A program made the translations under genes and the position numbers. Positions 1-6,560 of a DNA stretch of 6,923 bases are shown here, one piece after another. The notes beneath the pieces were generated by a model that worked only from the letters and a program-made list of their open reading frames with translations, was not told where the DNA came from and did not search any database. Source of the stretch: Bacteroidales bacterium UBA3663 (GTDB lineage Bacteria; Bacteroidota; Bacteroidia; Bacteroidales; UBA3663). How positions within the stretch are numbered: position 1 is the first letter of the stretch; every line of letters starts with the position of its first letter. The stretch lies in NCBI GenBank assembly GCA_002373755.1, contig DFJU01000092.1:1-6923 (forward strand). The letters are read 5' to 3'.

Positions 1-2188
1 CGGCGTCGGCATCGGGGTGGCGCAGGGTGCTGTCCAATGCGAGCCAGTCCTGCAACGGGATGATGCACAGCAGCGACGGACATTCAAGATGTTGGCCGAT
101 GATTCTCTCGCACACCTCCGGCGTGGCTTCAAGCGGCGCATCGCCCGTCATGCCCAGTTCGTCGGTCCAGTAGGCCTGCGTCTGCTCACGGTCCATCGCC
201 CACCATTGGCGCAGCGTCTCGGTGTCGTGGCTGCCCGTCGTGCAGACGCTGAGCGCCGGATAGTCCGCTACGTGGCCGAAACGCGATTCGAGGCTCTTCG
301 GCATACGCTGGATTTCGAGCGTCAGGATGTTGAGTTGCTTCATCACCCACGGCACACATTCCGGCACCATGCCGAGGTCTTCGCCGCACACGATCATCTG
401 CGTGGCATTGACCAGCTGCGGCAGCTTGCGCATCGCCTGCTCGTACCAGTACTGGTTGTGGCGGTGGTAGAAGAAATCTTCGTGCAGGCGGCAGAACGCA
501 TCCTTCTCCCACTGCTGCAGGCGCGTGAAGAGGTAGTCGTTCATGGCCATGATGCGCGGATGGTACAGCTCCGGATTCCTGTGGTCGGGCAGGAAAAGCA
601 CGTTGCTGATGAGGGCATACAGGCCGTCGCGCATCGCCAGATTCCGCTCCTTGCGCTTCCCGCTATAGAACAGTTCCACCTTGCGCTGCGTGTCAAACTG
701 CGGCTTCATCGCCCAGATGTCGTCGTGCTGCCAGTCGAGGAACGTCTCCTTGACGAACTGCACGGGGTCCTTCCCCTCGTAGGCCGGCGATTCGCCCTCT
801 TTTTCTTGGCCGATGAACCTGCGCAGCGGACCGAACGTGCGTTCCAGCAGGTCGTCGTTGATGAACGGCCGCGTCATGAACTCCTTCTGGAACGGCAGGC
901 CGTAGCTCTCGATCTCCTCCACCGACATCGGAATGGCCGGCGAGAACTGCCCCAACAGTCCGTGGACGGCATCGGACGGAATCTCCCAGATGCGGAAAAA
1001 GCCCAGAATGTGGTCGATGCGGTAGGCCGAAAAATAGGCCGACATGCGCCTGAAACGGTTCTTCCACCAGCGCAGCCCGTCGCACAGCATCCGCTCCCAG
1101 TTGTAGGTCGGGAAGCCCCAGTTCTGGCCGTTCACCGAGAAGGCATCGGGCGGCGCACCCGTCTGTCCCGTCATGTTGAAGCACTCCGGCTCGGTCCACG
1201 TCTCGACCGACGAACGGTTCACGCCGATCGGGATGTCGCCCTTCAGGATGACCTCCTTCTGGCGCGCGTAGTGGCTGACGGACAACAGCTGGCGGTGCAG
1301 GACGTATTGCAGATAGCAGTAGAAACGCACCTTGGGGGCAATCTCATTCTTGGCGGCAAACCGCTTTACGGCCGATGCATCGTAGGTCGAGAATTGCGGC
1401 CAACGGCGATAGTCGGACGAGCCATAGAGGTCGCGTAGCACGGAAAAAGCCGCGTAGGGCAGCAGCCAGTCGCTGTTGTTGCGCGCAAACACCTCATATC
1501 CCGCGCTGGCCAGCACCTTTGCGCCCTCCTGTTCGAAGATGTCGCGCAAATAGGCGCGCTTGGCATCGTTCACAGCCACGTAGTCGATCTTGTCCAATGC
1601 GTTCAGTTCGCGCCGCCGCTGTTCGTAGGCCGATGCCTTTTCCGCATCGAGCAAGGCAGGGAGCTGGCGCAGGTCGATGTACTGCGGATGGTAGGCATAG
1701 ACCGAGATGGCGTTGTACGGATACGAGTCCGTACACGTGTAGGTGCTCGTCGTGTCGTTGATGGGCAGGATCTGCACCGCCTTCATGCCCACCGATGCCG
1801 CCCAGTCGATCATCGCCCGCAGGTCGCCGAGGTCGCCCACGCCGAAGCTGCCCTCGCTGCGCAGCGAGAAGACCGGCACGGCCACGCCAGCTACGCGCTT
1901 TTCGTCGTTCCAGTGGTCGCGTAGCGTGTCGTCGTTGCGCACCATGCACGAGTTGATGACGTGCGGCAACGATGCCAGTTCGCGGCGGGTGCATCGGCCA
2001 TCCACCCAGATGCTGTAGCGATAGAGCAGCGGCACGCATCCGGCGGGCAGTTCGACTTCGGCCGAGCCGTGCCACATGACGCCATCGGCCGTATTCAGAA
2101 ACACTGGAGCCGAATCGTTGCCGCCAAAATTGACGCCGACCGACTCGCCCCAACGTGTGCGATATTCAATCTCGAAGTTCAGTTTCAT
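1..2188 (-). CDS. malQ: 4-alpha-glucanotransferase (GH77, DPE2-like amylomaltase), 3' end outside the window
   Basis: This cytoplasmic enzyme transfers alpha-1,4-glucan segments between maltooligosaccharides during glycogen, maltose and starch use. About 729 residues are visible from the ATG at 2186-2188, and the C-terminus runs off the left edge; comparison with family ends suggests only a few dozen residues are missing. Residues 1 to about 95 look like a single starch-binding (CBM20-type) domain beginning MKLNFEIEYRTRWGE. The catalytic barrel starts near residue 100 (GVAVPVFSLRSEGSFGVGDL) and contains LPINDTT and SYPYNAIS. All three GH77 catalytic acids are present: nucleophile Asp392 in RIDHILG, acid/base Glu603 in CGEDLG, and Asp655 in TTGSHDTET. 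The 211-residue gap between the first two matches the large insertion known in DPE2-type enzymes; E. coli MalQ and classical amylomaltases have about 48. DPE2 relatives usually carry two CBM20 domains, so the N-terminus here is short. No Shine-Dalgarno sequence is visible, as is normal for the phylum. Confidence 0.95.
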   Translation of the reverse strand, partial: MKLNFEIEYRTRWGESVGVNFGGNDSAPVFLNTADGVMWHGSAEVELPAGCVPLLYRYSIWVDGRCTRRELASLPHVINSCMVRNDDTLRDHWNDEKRVAGVAVPVFSLRSEGSFGVGDLGDLRAMIDWAASVGMKAVQILPINDTTSTYTCTDSYPYNAISVYAYHPQYIDLRQLPALLDAEKASAYEQRRRELNALDKIDYVAVNDAKRAYLRDIFEQEGAKVLASAGYEVFARNNSDWLLPYAAFSVLRDLYGSSDYRRWPQFSTYDASAVKRFAAKNEIAPKVRFYCYLQYVLHRQLLSVSHYARQKEVILKGDIPIGVNRSSVETWTEPECFNMTGQTGAPPDAFSVNGQNWGFPTYNWERMLCDGLRWWKNRFRRMSAYFSAYRIDHILGFFRIWEIPSDAVHGLLGQFSPAIPMSVEEIESYGLPFQKEFMTRPFINDDLLERTFGPLRRFIGQEKEGESPAYEGKDPVQFVKETFLDWQHDDIWAMKPQFDTQRKVELFYSGKRKERNLAMRDGLYALISNVLFLPDHRNPELYHPRIMAMNDYLFTRLQQWEKDAFCRLHEDFFYHRHNQYWYEQAMRKLPQLVNATQMIVCGEDLGMVPECVPWVMKQLNILTLEIQRMPKSLESRFGHVADYPALSVCTTGSHDTETLRQWWAMDREQTQAYWTDELGMTGDAPLEATPEVCERIIGQHLECPSLLCIIPLQDWLALDSTLRHPDADA

Positions 2189-2222
2189 GTCTTAATAGTT
2201 GTGAAGTGTCGTAAAACCGGAG

Positions 2223-2230
2223 CAAAAGTA
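2223..2230 (-). promoter_or_regulatory. Bacteroidetes -7 element of malQ
   Basis: Read on the minus strand the sequence is TACTTTTG, an exact match to the Bacteroidetes sigma-ABfr -7 consensus TAnnTTTG. It lies about 35 bp upstream of the malQ ATG, leaving a short 5' UTR of roughly 25-30 nt. No clean TTTG -33 element is seen; the closest is a T-rich stretch near 2252-2258. It is therefore a good -7 element with a weak upstream box. Confidence 0.6.
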
Positions 2231-2390
2231 GAGCATTTTGCCGATTATTCCTAAAAATGCGATAGAAAAAAATTGCGGCTCACACGCCGATGGTGCAAGA
2301 CGTGTTTAATAATCCGGAGCTTGTCGCCAACCTACCATGCTTTTTCTTTCATCCTGATTTTTAGCACCTTTTTCAAACAATCCGGAAACA

Positions 2391-2426
2391 TTTTTTTAAC
2401 GCAATCGCAAAATAATGCTATCTTTG
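2391..2426 (+). promoter_or_regulatory. Bacteroidetes promoter of the structured RNA
   Basis: TATCTTTG at 2419-2426 matches the -7 consensus TAnnTTTG exactly. A run of seven T at 2391-2397 ends 21 bp upstream, where the -33 box (TTTG in strong promoters) is expected. Transcription should start near 2431-2434, a few bases before the 5' arm of the long closing helix of the RNA. The placement fits a dedicated promoter for a non-coding RNA. The start site is predicted, not measured. Confidence 0.6.
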
Positions 2427-2431
2427 CGCCG

Positions 2432-2801
2432 CAATTCTCTTGGCAGAGACTCACTTGGGTTTCTCCGGGAGGGTTGACTCCCGATGATCATGCCCGCTCG
2501 GGGCACCGTCGTCGCGGGGTATTTATGGAAGACGTTTACTTACGTTTGTTCTTGACATCTAGGAACTACCACCTCCAAAATCTTTCAAGAATCAAAGCAG
2601 AAGTAGATGTCCTATGGGATAAGTATATCTTGTCTCCACTTCGTTCGTTTTTATGGCCAATGCCGGCCATAAGTGCGGCGTGTGGAACATTACATACTTA
2701 TGACGTGGGTCTCTGCCAACTGCTCGATTCTGAAGATGCGGGCTGTGGTAGGCCTCTAGATGCGGAAGCGAGCAAGTACAGCCGCCCGCGTCTTTCTTTT
2801 T
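2432..2801 (+). ncRNA. Large multi-branched structured RNA of unassigned family
   Basis: The ends of the fold are joined by a 15-bp helix, 2440-2454 (TTGGCAGAGACTCAC) with 2705-2719 (GTGGGTCTCTGCCAA), with a single G-U pair. Inside it are hairpins 2466-2471/2478-2483 (CGGGAG/CTCCCG) and 2491-2495/2501-2505 (TGCCC/GGGCA), a helix 2554-2561/2604-2611 (GACATCTA/TAGATGTC), and a stacked arm of 2619-2626/2694-2701 (ATAAGTAT/ATACTTAT), 2635-2639/2682-2686 and 2651-2658/2665-2672 (TTATGGCC/GGCCATAA). A promoter precedes it and a terminator hairpin with a U-tract ends it. I do not see the RNase P core, the tmRNA acceptor ends or SRP RNA motifs. The promoter-to-terminator layout recalls the Bacteroidales-1 RNA, described in the literature as a possible 6S RNA relative, but I cannot confirm that and several side branches are unlike a simple 6S rod. 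It could also be a cis-acting leader of the genes that follow. Confidence 0.6.
2733..2801 (+). terminator. Rho-independent-type terminator after the structured RNA
   Basis: The 5' arm at 2733-2746 (AAGATGCGGGCTGT) pairs with 2778-2794 (ACAGCCGCCCGCGTCTT) to form about 14 pairs with one 3-nt bulge whose position can slide between the two GGC/GCC registers. It is followed by a T-rich tract ending at 2801 (TTTCTTTTT). The loop of about 31 nt is longer than usual. Lying directly after the 15-bp closing helix, it is the natural 3' end of the RNA. The large loop may make termination incomplete. Confidence 0.6.
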
Positions 2802-2849
2802 AAACTAATACCGAATCTGGGGAGGGCTGTCGGGGAATTTTTTACTAAA

Positions 2850-3167
2850 ATGGAAGTAAGATTTTCAAATGGAGAAACGATTTTGTTTTCAAAAGATTCT
2901 TCAGACGCGAGAGAGAACACTAATAAAATGGATGAATGCTGTTCTCGATTAGTATCAGGCAAAATTTTGTCTGTCGGATTAAATAATCAGACTATTAATT
3001 TTGACAGGAAAAATGTGGCCAATTTTTGCGCTTTTGCATGGAATCAGATTCCATTCGACTTAAATAAAATATTTAATAAATACAGAAGTACATTTATCAG
3101 TATTTTACTCGAAGAAACAAAAAAAATGGATGCTACATTTAAAGACATGAACTTGAACCGAAAGTAA
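2850..3167 (+). CDS. Hypothetical AT-rich protein, 105 residues
   Basis: I do not recognise the family. The product starts MEVRFSNGETILFSKDSS and ends KDMNLNRK. It is a soluble-looking mixed protein, with no signal peptide or membrane segment, two adjacent cysteines (DECCSRL, about residues 29-35) and a lysine-rich, probably helical C-terminal third. The open frame extends upstream to 2760, but that part lies in the RNA terminator, so I chose the ATG at 2850, just after the AT-rich stretch GGAATTTTTTACTAAA. The stop is 12 bp before the start of the surface-protein gene, which suggests co-transcription. Base composition is very AT-rich (20 G/C in the 60 bases of 2881-2940) compared with about 70% G+C in the last part of the neighbouring gene, which hints at foreign or fast-changing DNA. 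It could also be a decayed gene remnant or not translated at all. Confidence 0.5.
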   Translation: MEVRFSNGETILFSKDSSDARENTNKMDECCSRLVSGKILSVGLNNQTINFDRKNVANFCAFAWNQIPFDLNKIFNKYRSTFISILLEETKKMDATFKDMNLNRK

Positions 3168-3179
3168 ACAACACGACCA

Positions 3180-6100
3180 ATGAAAAAGTTTCTTATGATT
3201 TTTTGCTGTGCCTTGACCGTATTTACGGCGCGAGCACAGTTTAGCGGTGCCGGTAGCGGCACAAGTGAAGATCCGTATCAGATTACGACGGCGGACGAGT
3301 TGGCAGAAATGGCCTATTTCTTGGGCGATAGCCATGCCGGAACCTGTTTTGAGTTGATGAATGACATCGACTTGACGGAGTGGATTGCGGAGAACAATCC
3401 GACCAACGGATGGAATCCTATTGGTGTATCGAGTGCCTCGTTCTATGGTAATTTCGATGGAGGCTATCACATTATCAGCGGATTGTATATCAATCGTCCC
3501 ACTACGGATTATGTAGGAATCTTTGGTTATGTCGCATCAGTAAATATCAGTAACCTATATGTAACGGGAAGCGGTGTTACTGGACAAAACCATACGGGAG
3601 GATTGGTAGGCTATGTTGCAGAGGCATCGACTTTCTCCAACTGCCATGTTACCATCGACGCCACTACTGGTGTTTCTGGGCGCGAAAACACAGGTGGTAT
3701 TGTTGGCCGTTTCTATCAGTCAACAATTACGGATTGCTTATTCAACGGCAAAGTGAAAGGTTCGTACAATTGCACAGGTGGACTGGTGGGATGGTCAGAA
3801 AATTCCACATTTACGAACTGCGTTGGCCAATGTGACATCCAAAACTCCAATAATGGAAATGTGGGCGGCATCATTGGGCAAGCGAATTACAACGTGACGA
3901 TGTCTGGATGCAAACATTTGGGAATCATCTCGGGCAAGAACTATGTGGGAGGGGTAATTGGAAATCTTACTCCAAATACAGATACACCCATCATTGAAAA
4001 TTGTTCTCACAATGGCGACATTACAGGCTCAGAACAAGTGGGCGGAATAGTCGGTCGATTGTATTTCCAAAATGATGGCGGTAAAAATTATCCTACTACT
4101 ATAAGGAAATGCCAGGTTAATGGACGTATTTCTGGAACTAACTATGCCGGAGGAATAATGGGCAAATCACAAGGATATTTTTATTCTAATTATAGTCCTC
4201 ATGTTTTTACATTTAGTTCAAGTATTATTTCTGTTTCCGATTGTTATACAACTGGTGCTGTAATTGGCACTCAATATGTAGGCGGTATAGTAGGGGAATT
4301 AGCGGACAACTATAATGGAGGATCCATAACAAGCTGCTATTGCCGTTCGTCCATCAGCGGAAAGGATTATGTAGGAGGTATCGTCGGATATCTATATAGA
4401 GGTACAGTGACTTCTAATTTCGCGATAGGCGATACCCTTTCCATCAGCAATACGTCCTCAACAAAAAGGTATGGAAGAGTCTGTGGTTATAAAGAATCCG
4501 ATGGTACTATCGGAGCCACCGGATCTCAGCAAGGCAACCGTGCTTACGGCAAGTGCGTCATCATGTTGAATGGCTCGGAAACAACCGTCAATGACGATGA
4601 GTTGAACGGAACGGGCGTCAGCCTTACCGCGTTGAAGAACATCAATACCTACATCGGCTTGGGTTGGAACTTCACAGACACTTGGACCATCAATAACGGC
4701 AAGACCCTCCCCTATCTCCAGTGGGAGAAGCGTATCAGCGCTATTGCATTGAGCAAGACGACCGCCAACATGACCCTGGGCGAAACAATGACCATCGAGA
4801 CAAACATCACACCGCTGGATGCCGACAACAAGGAATTGGTATGGGAGTCGTCGGACGAGAACATTGTCACGGTTGCCGACGGCGTAGTCACAGCCATCGC
4901 CGAAGGCACTGCTACCATCACCGTCACGGCACAGGATGGCAGCGAAACATCCGCTACGTGCACCATCAAGGTATCAAATACGCAAGACTCTGATCCTGCG
5001 GACTTCGACAATGTGGTGTATATGGAGAGCTTTGCTGCCGAACTGGGCGACGAGGTGGATGTGCCTATCCTGTTGAAGAACCAAATAGCAGGAGACATCA
5101 AGGACATCGACTTCTATCTGTATCTGCCAGAGGGAATTACGCCCGTGCTTGACGAAGACGAGTTCCCGATTGTCACCATTTCAACGGACAGAACGACCGC
5201 AAGAAAACACGCTATCTATGGTGACTTGGAGAGCGACGGCTCTATCCATATCTACACGACAGCCACACGAACCACCTACACATTCTCTGGCACGGGTGGG
5301 GAGATTGCCACCATTGCACTGAAGGTGGCAGACGATGCGCCCAACGGTGTGCATCAGATCGTGATACGCAACATCACCATGGAATCTGCATCGGCCGAAA
5401 ATCCGTTCGAGGTGCTGCGTTACAACCTGTCGGCCTCTATCGGACGCCTGACCTTCGACGTGACAGATGGTGAGACATTGAACATAGCTCAAGCAAAGAC
5501 CTACGACGAGGTCAACTATAGTCGAACATTCTCGGCAGCAGGCAAATGGCAGGCACTCTACTTGCCTTTCAGCATTCCAGTCGAGACGCTGACTGCCAAT
5601 GGATTGGAGGTGGCCGAGCTGAACGATACGCACATGTACGACACCAACGAGGACGGCGAGTTCGACCAGACGACGCTGGAATTCCTTTACCTGAAGCGCG
5701 GTGCGACCCAGCCGAACTATCCATATCTCATCAAGTCGGCATCGGCCGGAGATGTGACATTGGCCATGACCGATGTCGAGGTGAAGGCGACGGAAGAGAC
5801 CGAAATCGAATGCTCCACTACGCGAGCTGTATTCAAGATTCGAGGCACCTATGCAGGCATTTCGGGCGCGGTGATGTACGCCAACAACTACTACGCGATG
5901 GGCGGCGGCGCGCTGGTGCGCATGGCCAACGCCGACAGCGGGCTGAAACCGCAGCGCTGGTATCTGGCGGTGGAGAACAAGGACGGTTCGCCGGCGGAAT
6001 CACTTGCCGCACAGATGCGCATCACCATCGACGGCATCGAGATTGAAGAGAATGTGACGGCCATCAGCGAGGTGAACGCCATCGGCCAAAAACAGGACGA

Positions 6101-6194
6101 GGTCTATATGCTCGACGGCCGCAGGGTGAACGGTACGGATGCGCTGAAGTCGGGCCTGTATGTCAAGAACCACAAAAAACTGTTTGTACGATGA
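3180..6194 (+). CDS. Secreted GLUG-repeat / Big_2 / cohesin-like surface protein, 1004 residues
   Basis: This is a likely exported cell-surface or extracellular protein; its ligand is unknown. Residues 1-20 form a Sec signal peptide with probable cleavage after ARAQ, and there is no lipobox. A leading segment (about 21-105, DPYQITTADELAEMAYFLGD, FYGNFDGG) is typical of proteins with GLUG repeats. About ten GLUG-type repeats follow between residues 105 and 430, each with a (V/T)GG(I/L)VG core, for example NHTGGLVGYV, ENTGGIVGRF, SEQVGGIVGRL and KDYVGGIVGYL, usually followed by a C-x-(x)-G-x-I-x-G stretch; these should form a beta-solenoid. A bacterial Ig-like Big_2 domain spans 519-599 (VWESSDENIVTVADGVVTA). 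A cohesin-like beta-sandwich lies at about 604-758 (GDEVDVPILLKNQ), and a C-terminal domain of unknown type follows. The last 30 residues (VYMLDGRRVNG to KKLFVR) resemble the short C-terminal tails of Bacteroidetes secreted proteins, possibly a type IX secretion sorting tail. The 4-bp overlap with the next gene indicates coupling. Confidence 0.92.
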   Translation: MKKFLMIFCCALTVFTARAQFSGAGSGTSEDPYQITTADELAEMAYFLGDSHAGTCFELMNDIDLTEWIAENNPTNGWNPIGVSSASFYGNFDGGYHIISGLYINRPTTDYVGIFGYVASVNISNLYVTGSGVTGQNHTGGLVGYVAEASTFSNCHVTIDATTGVSGRENTGGIVGRFYQSTITDCLFNGKVKGSYNCTGGLVGWSENSTFTNCVGQCDIQNSNNGNVGGIIGQANYNVTMSGCKHLGIISGKNYVGGVIGNLTPNTDTPIIENCSHNGDITGSEQVGGIVGRLYFQNDGGKNYPTTIRKCQVNGRISGTNYAGGIMGKSQGYFYSNYSPHVFTFSSSIISVSDCYTTGAVIGTQYVGGIVGELADNYNGGSITSCYCRSSISGKDYVGGIVGYLYRGTVTSNFAIGDTLSISNTSSTKRYGRVCGYKESDGTIGATGSQQGNRAYGKCVIMLNGSETTVNDDELNGTGVSLTALKNINTYIGLGWNFTDTWTINNGKTLPYLQWEKRISAIALSKTTANMTLGETMTIETNITPLDADNKELVWESSDENIVTVADGVVTAIAEGTATITVTAQDGSETSATCTIKVSNTQDSDPADFDNVVYMESFAAELGDEVDVPILLKNQIAGDIKDIDFYLYLPEGITPVLDEDEFPIVTISTDRTTARKHAIYGDLESDGSIHIYTTATRTTYTFSGTGGEIATIALKVADDAPNGVHQIVIRNITMESASAENPFEVLRYNLSASIGRLTFDVTDGETLNIAQAKTYDEVNYSRTFSAAGKWQALYLPFSIPVETLTANGLEVAELNDTHMYDTNEDGEFDQTTLEFLYLKRGATQPNYPYLIKSASAGDVTLAMTDVEVKATEETEIECSTTRAVFKIRGTYAGISGAVMYANNYYAMGGGALVRMANADSGLKPQRWYLAVENKDGSPAESLAAQMRITIDGIEIEENVTAISEVNAIGQKQDEVYMLDGRRVNGTDALKSGLYVKNHKKLFVR

Positions 6195-6355
6195 GACGAG
6201 CCTACAAGAAACCGGCCATCGAGGTCTATGAAATCTCGACCGAGGGCGTGATTGCCAACAGCATCCCGGGCGGCGGCGAAATCCCCATCGGCGGTGTCGG
6301 TACGGCCGATGCTGCCCGCCGTCGCAGCGACTGGGATGAGTACGAACAGCGGTAA
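6191..6355 (+). CDS. Small peptide of 54 residues, translationally coupled to the surface protein
   Basis: The ATG at 6191-6193 overlaps the TGA at 6192-6194 of the surface-protein gene (ATGA), the classic arrangement for translational coupling, so both products are probably made together. The peptide begins MRRAYKKPAIEVYEISTEG, has a small Ser/Ile/Gly-rich centre (NSIPGGGEIPIGGVG) and ends in a charged tail with RRRSDWDEYEQR. The N-terminal pattern of basic residues, KP, then E-V-x-x-x-x-x-E-G followed by a short residue and serine, resembles a widespread set of uncharacterised 40-70 residue proteins in Bacteroidales; this is from memory, not a search. No signal peptide or membrane helix is seen. 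The Gly-Gly centre resembles a leader-peptide cleavage region, but no processing protease or modification enzyme is in the window. Codon use is GC-rich like the preceding gene end, and a strong terminator follows 27 bp after the stop. Confidence 0.75.
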   Translation: MRRAYKKPAIEVYEISTEGVIANSIPGGGEIPIGGVGTADAARRRSDWDEYEQR

Positions 6356-6382
6356 AACCACGAATCCATCATAGAAACGATT

Positions 6383-6426
6383 TCCCGAAGGAAAGACGCA
6401 GCCACGTCAACCCTTCGGGATTTTTT
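6383..6426 (+). terminator. Strong Rho-independent terminator of the surface-protein operon
   Basis: TCCCGAAGG at 6383-6391 pairs perfectly with CCTTCGGGA at 6412-6420. The 20-nt loop can form a further GACG/CGTC helix, and six T follow at 6421-6426. It sits 27 bp after the stop of the 54-residue peptide, so it closes the operon. The first copy of the tandem repeat array begins at the very next base. Confidence 0.85.
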
Positions 6427-6560
6427 CGGCCAACTTTTGGAAACAAAATCCGGCCAACTTTGGAAACAAAATCCGGCCAACTTTGGAAATAAAAATCAGC
6501 CAACTTTGGAAATAAAAATCGGCCAACTTTGGAAATGAAATCCGGCCAACTTTGGAAATG
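6427..6560. repeat. Tandem array of six 22-24 bp repeats
   Basis: Six head-to-tail copies share the core GGCCAACTTTGGAAA followed by an A-rich spacer. The copies are 6427-6449, 6450-6472, 6473-6496, 6497-6519, 6520-6541 and 6542-6560; the first has an extra T and the fourth has AGCC instead of GGCC. Each core contains the inverted repeat CCAA-CT-TTGG, a small dyad that could bind a protein or form a mini-hairpin. Unit lengths of 22-24 bp are about two helical turns, so the dyads would lie on roughly one face of the DNA. Open frames across it on the minus strand are a by-product of the repeat: the period is not a multiple of three and each copy changes frame. The function is unknown. Confidence 0.9.

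Noticed and set aside
17..1438. Long plus-strand open frame of 473 codons opposite malQ
   Set aside because: It is an antisense shadow caused by the high G+C of malQ. Its product is rich in Arg/His/Val/Leu without domains, while the minus-strand frame has all GH77 catalytic motifs.
2432..2801. RNase P RNA, tmRNA, SRP RNA or cobalamin riboswitch
   Set aside because: I looked for the RNase P core (GAGGAAAGTC), tmRNA acceptor ends, the SRP tetraloop domain and the cobalamin box, and found none.
2273..2803. Open frame of 176 codons on the plus strand (or 92 codons from the ATG at 2526)
   Set aside because: It crosses the exact TAnnTTTG promoter, all helices of the structured RNA and the terminator U-tract. 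The product has no recognisable domain. The base pairing explains the region better than coding does.
2430..3180. Retron or diversity-generating retroelement, suggested by a structured RNA near an AT-rich gene
   Set aside because: No reverse transcriptase is encoded in the window, and no template/variable repeat pair is visible in the surface-protein gene.
6427..6560. Possible CRISPR array
   Set aside because: The units are contiguous 22-24 bp tandem repeats without unique spacers of 30 bp or so, and no cas genes are present.
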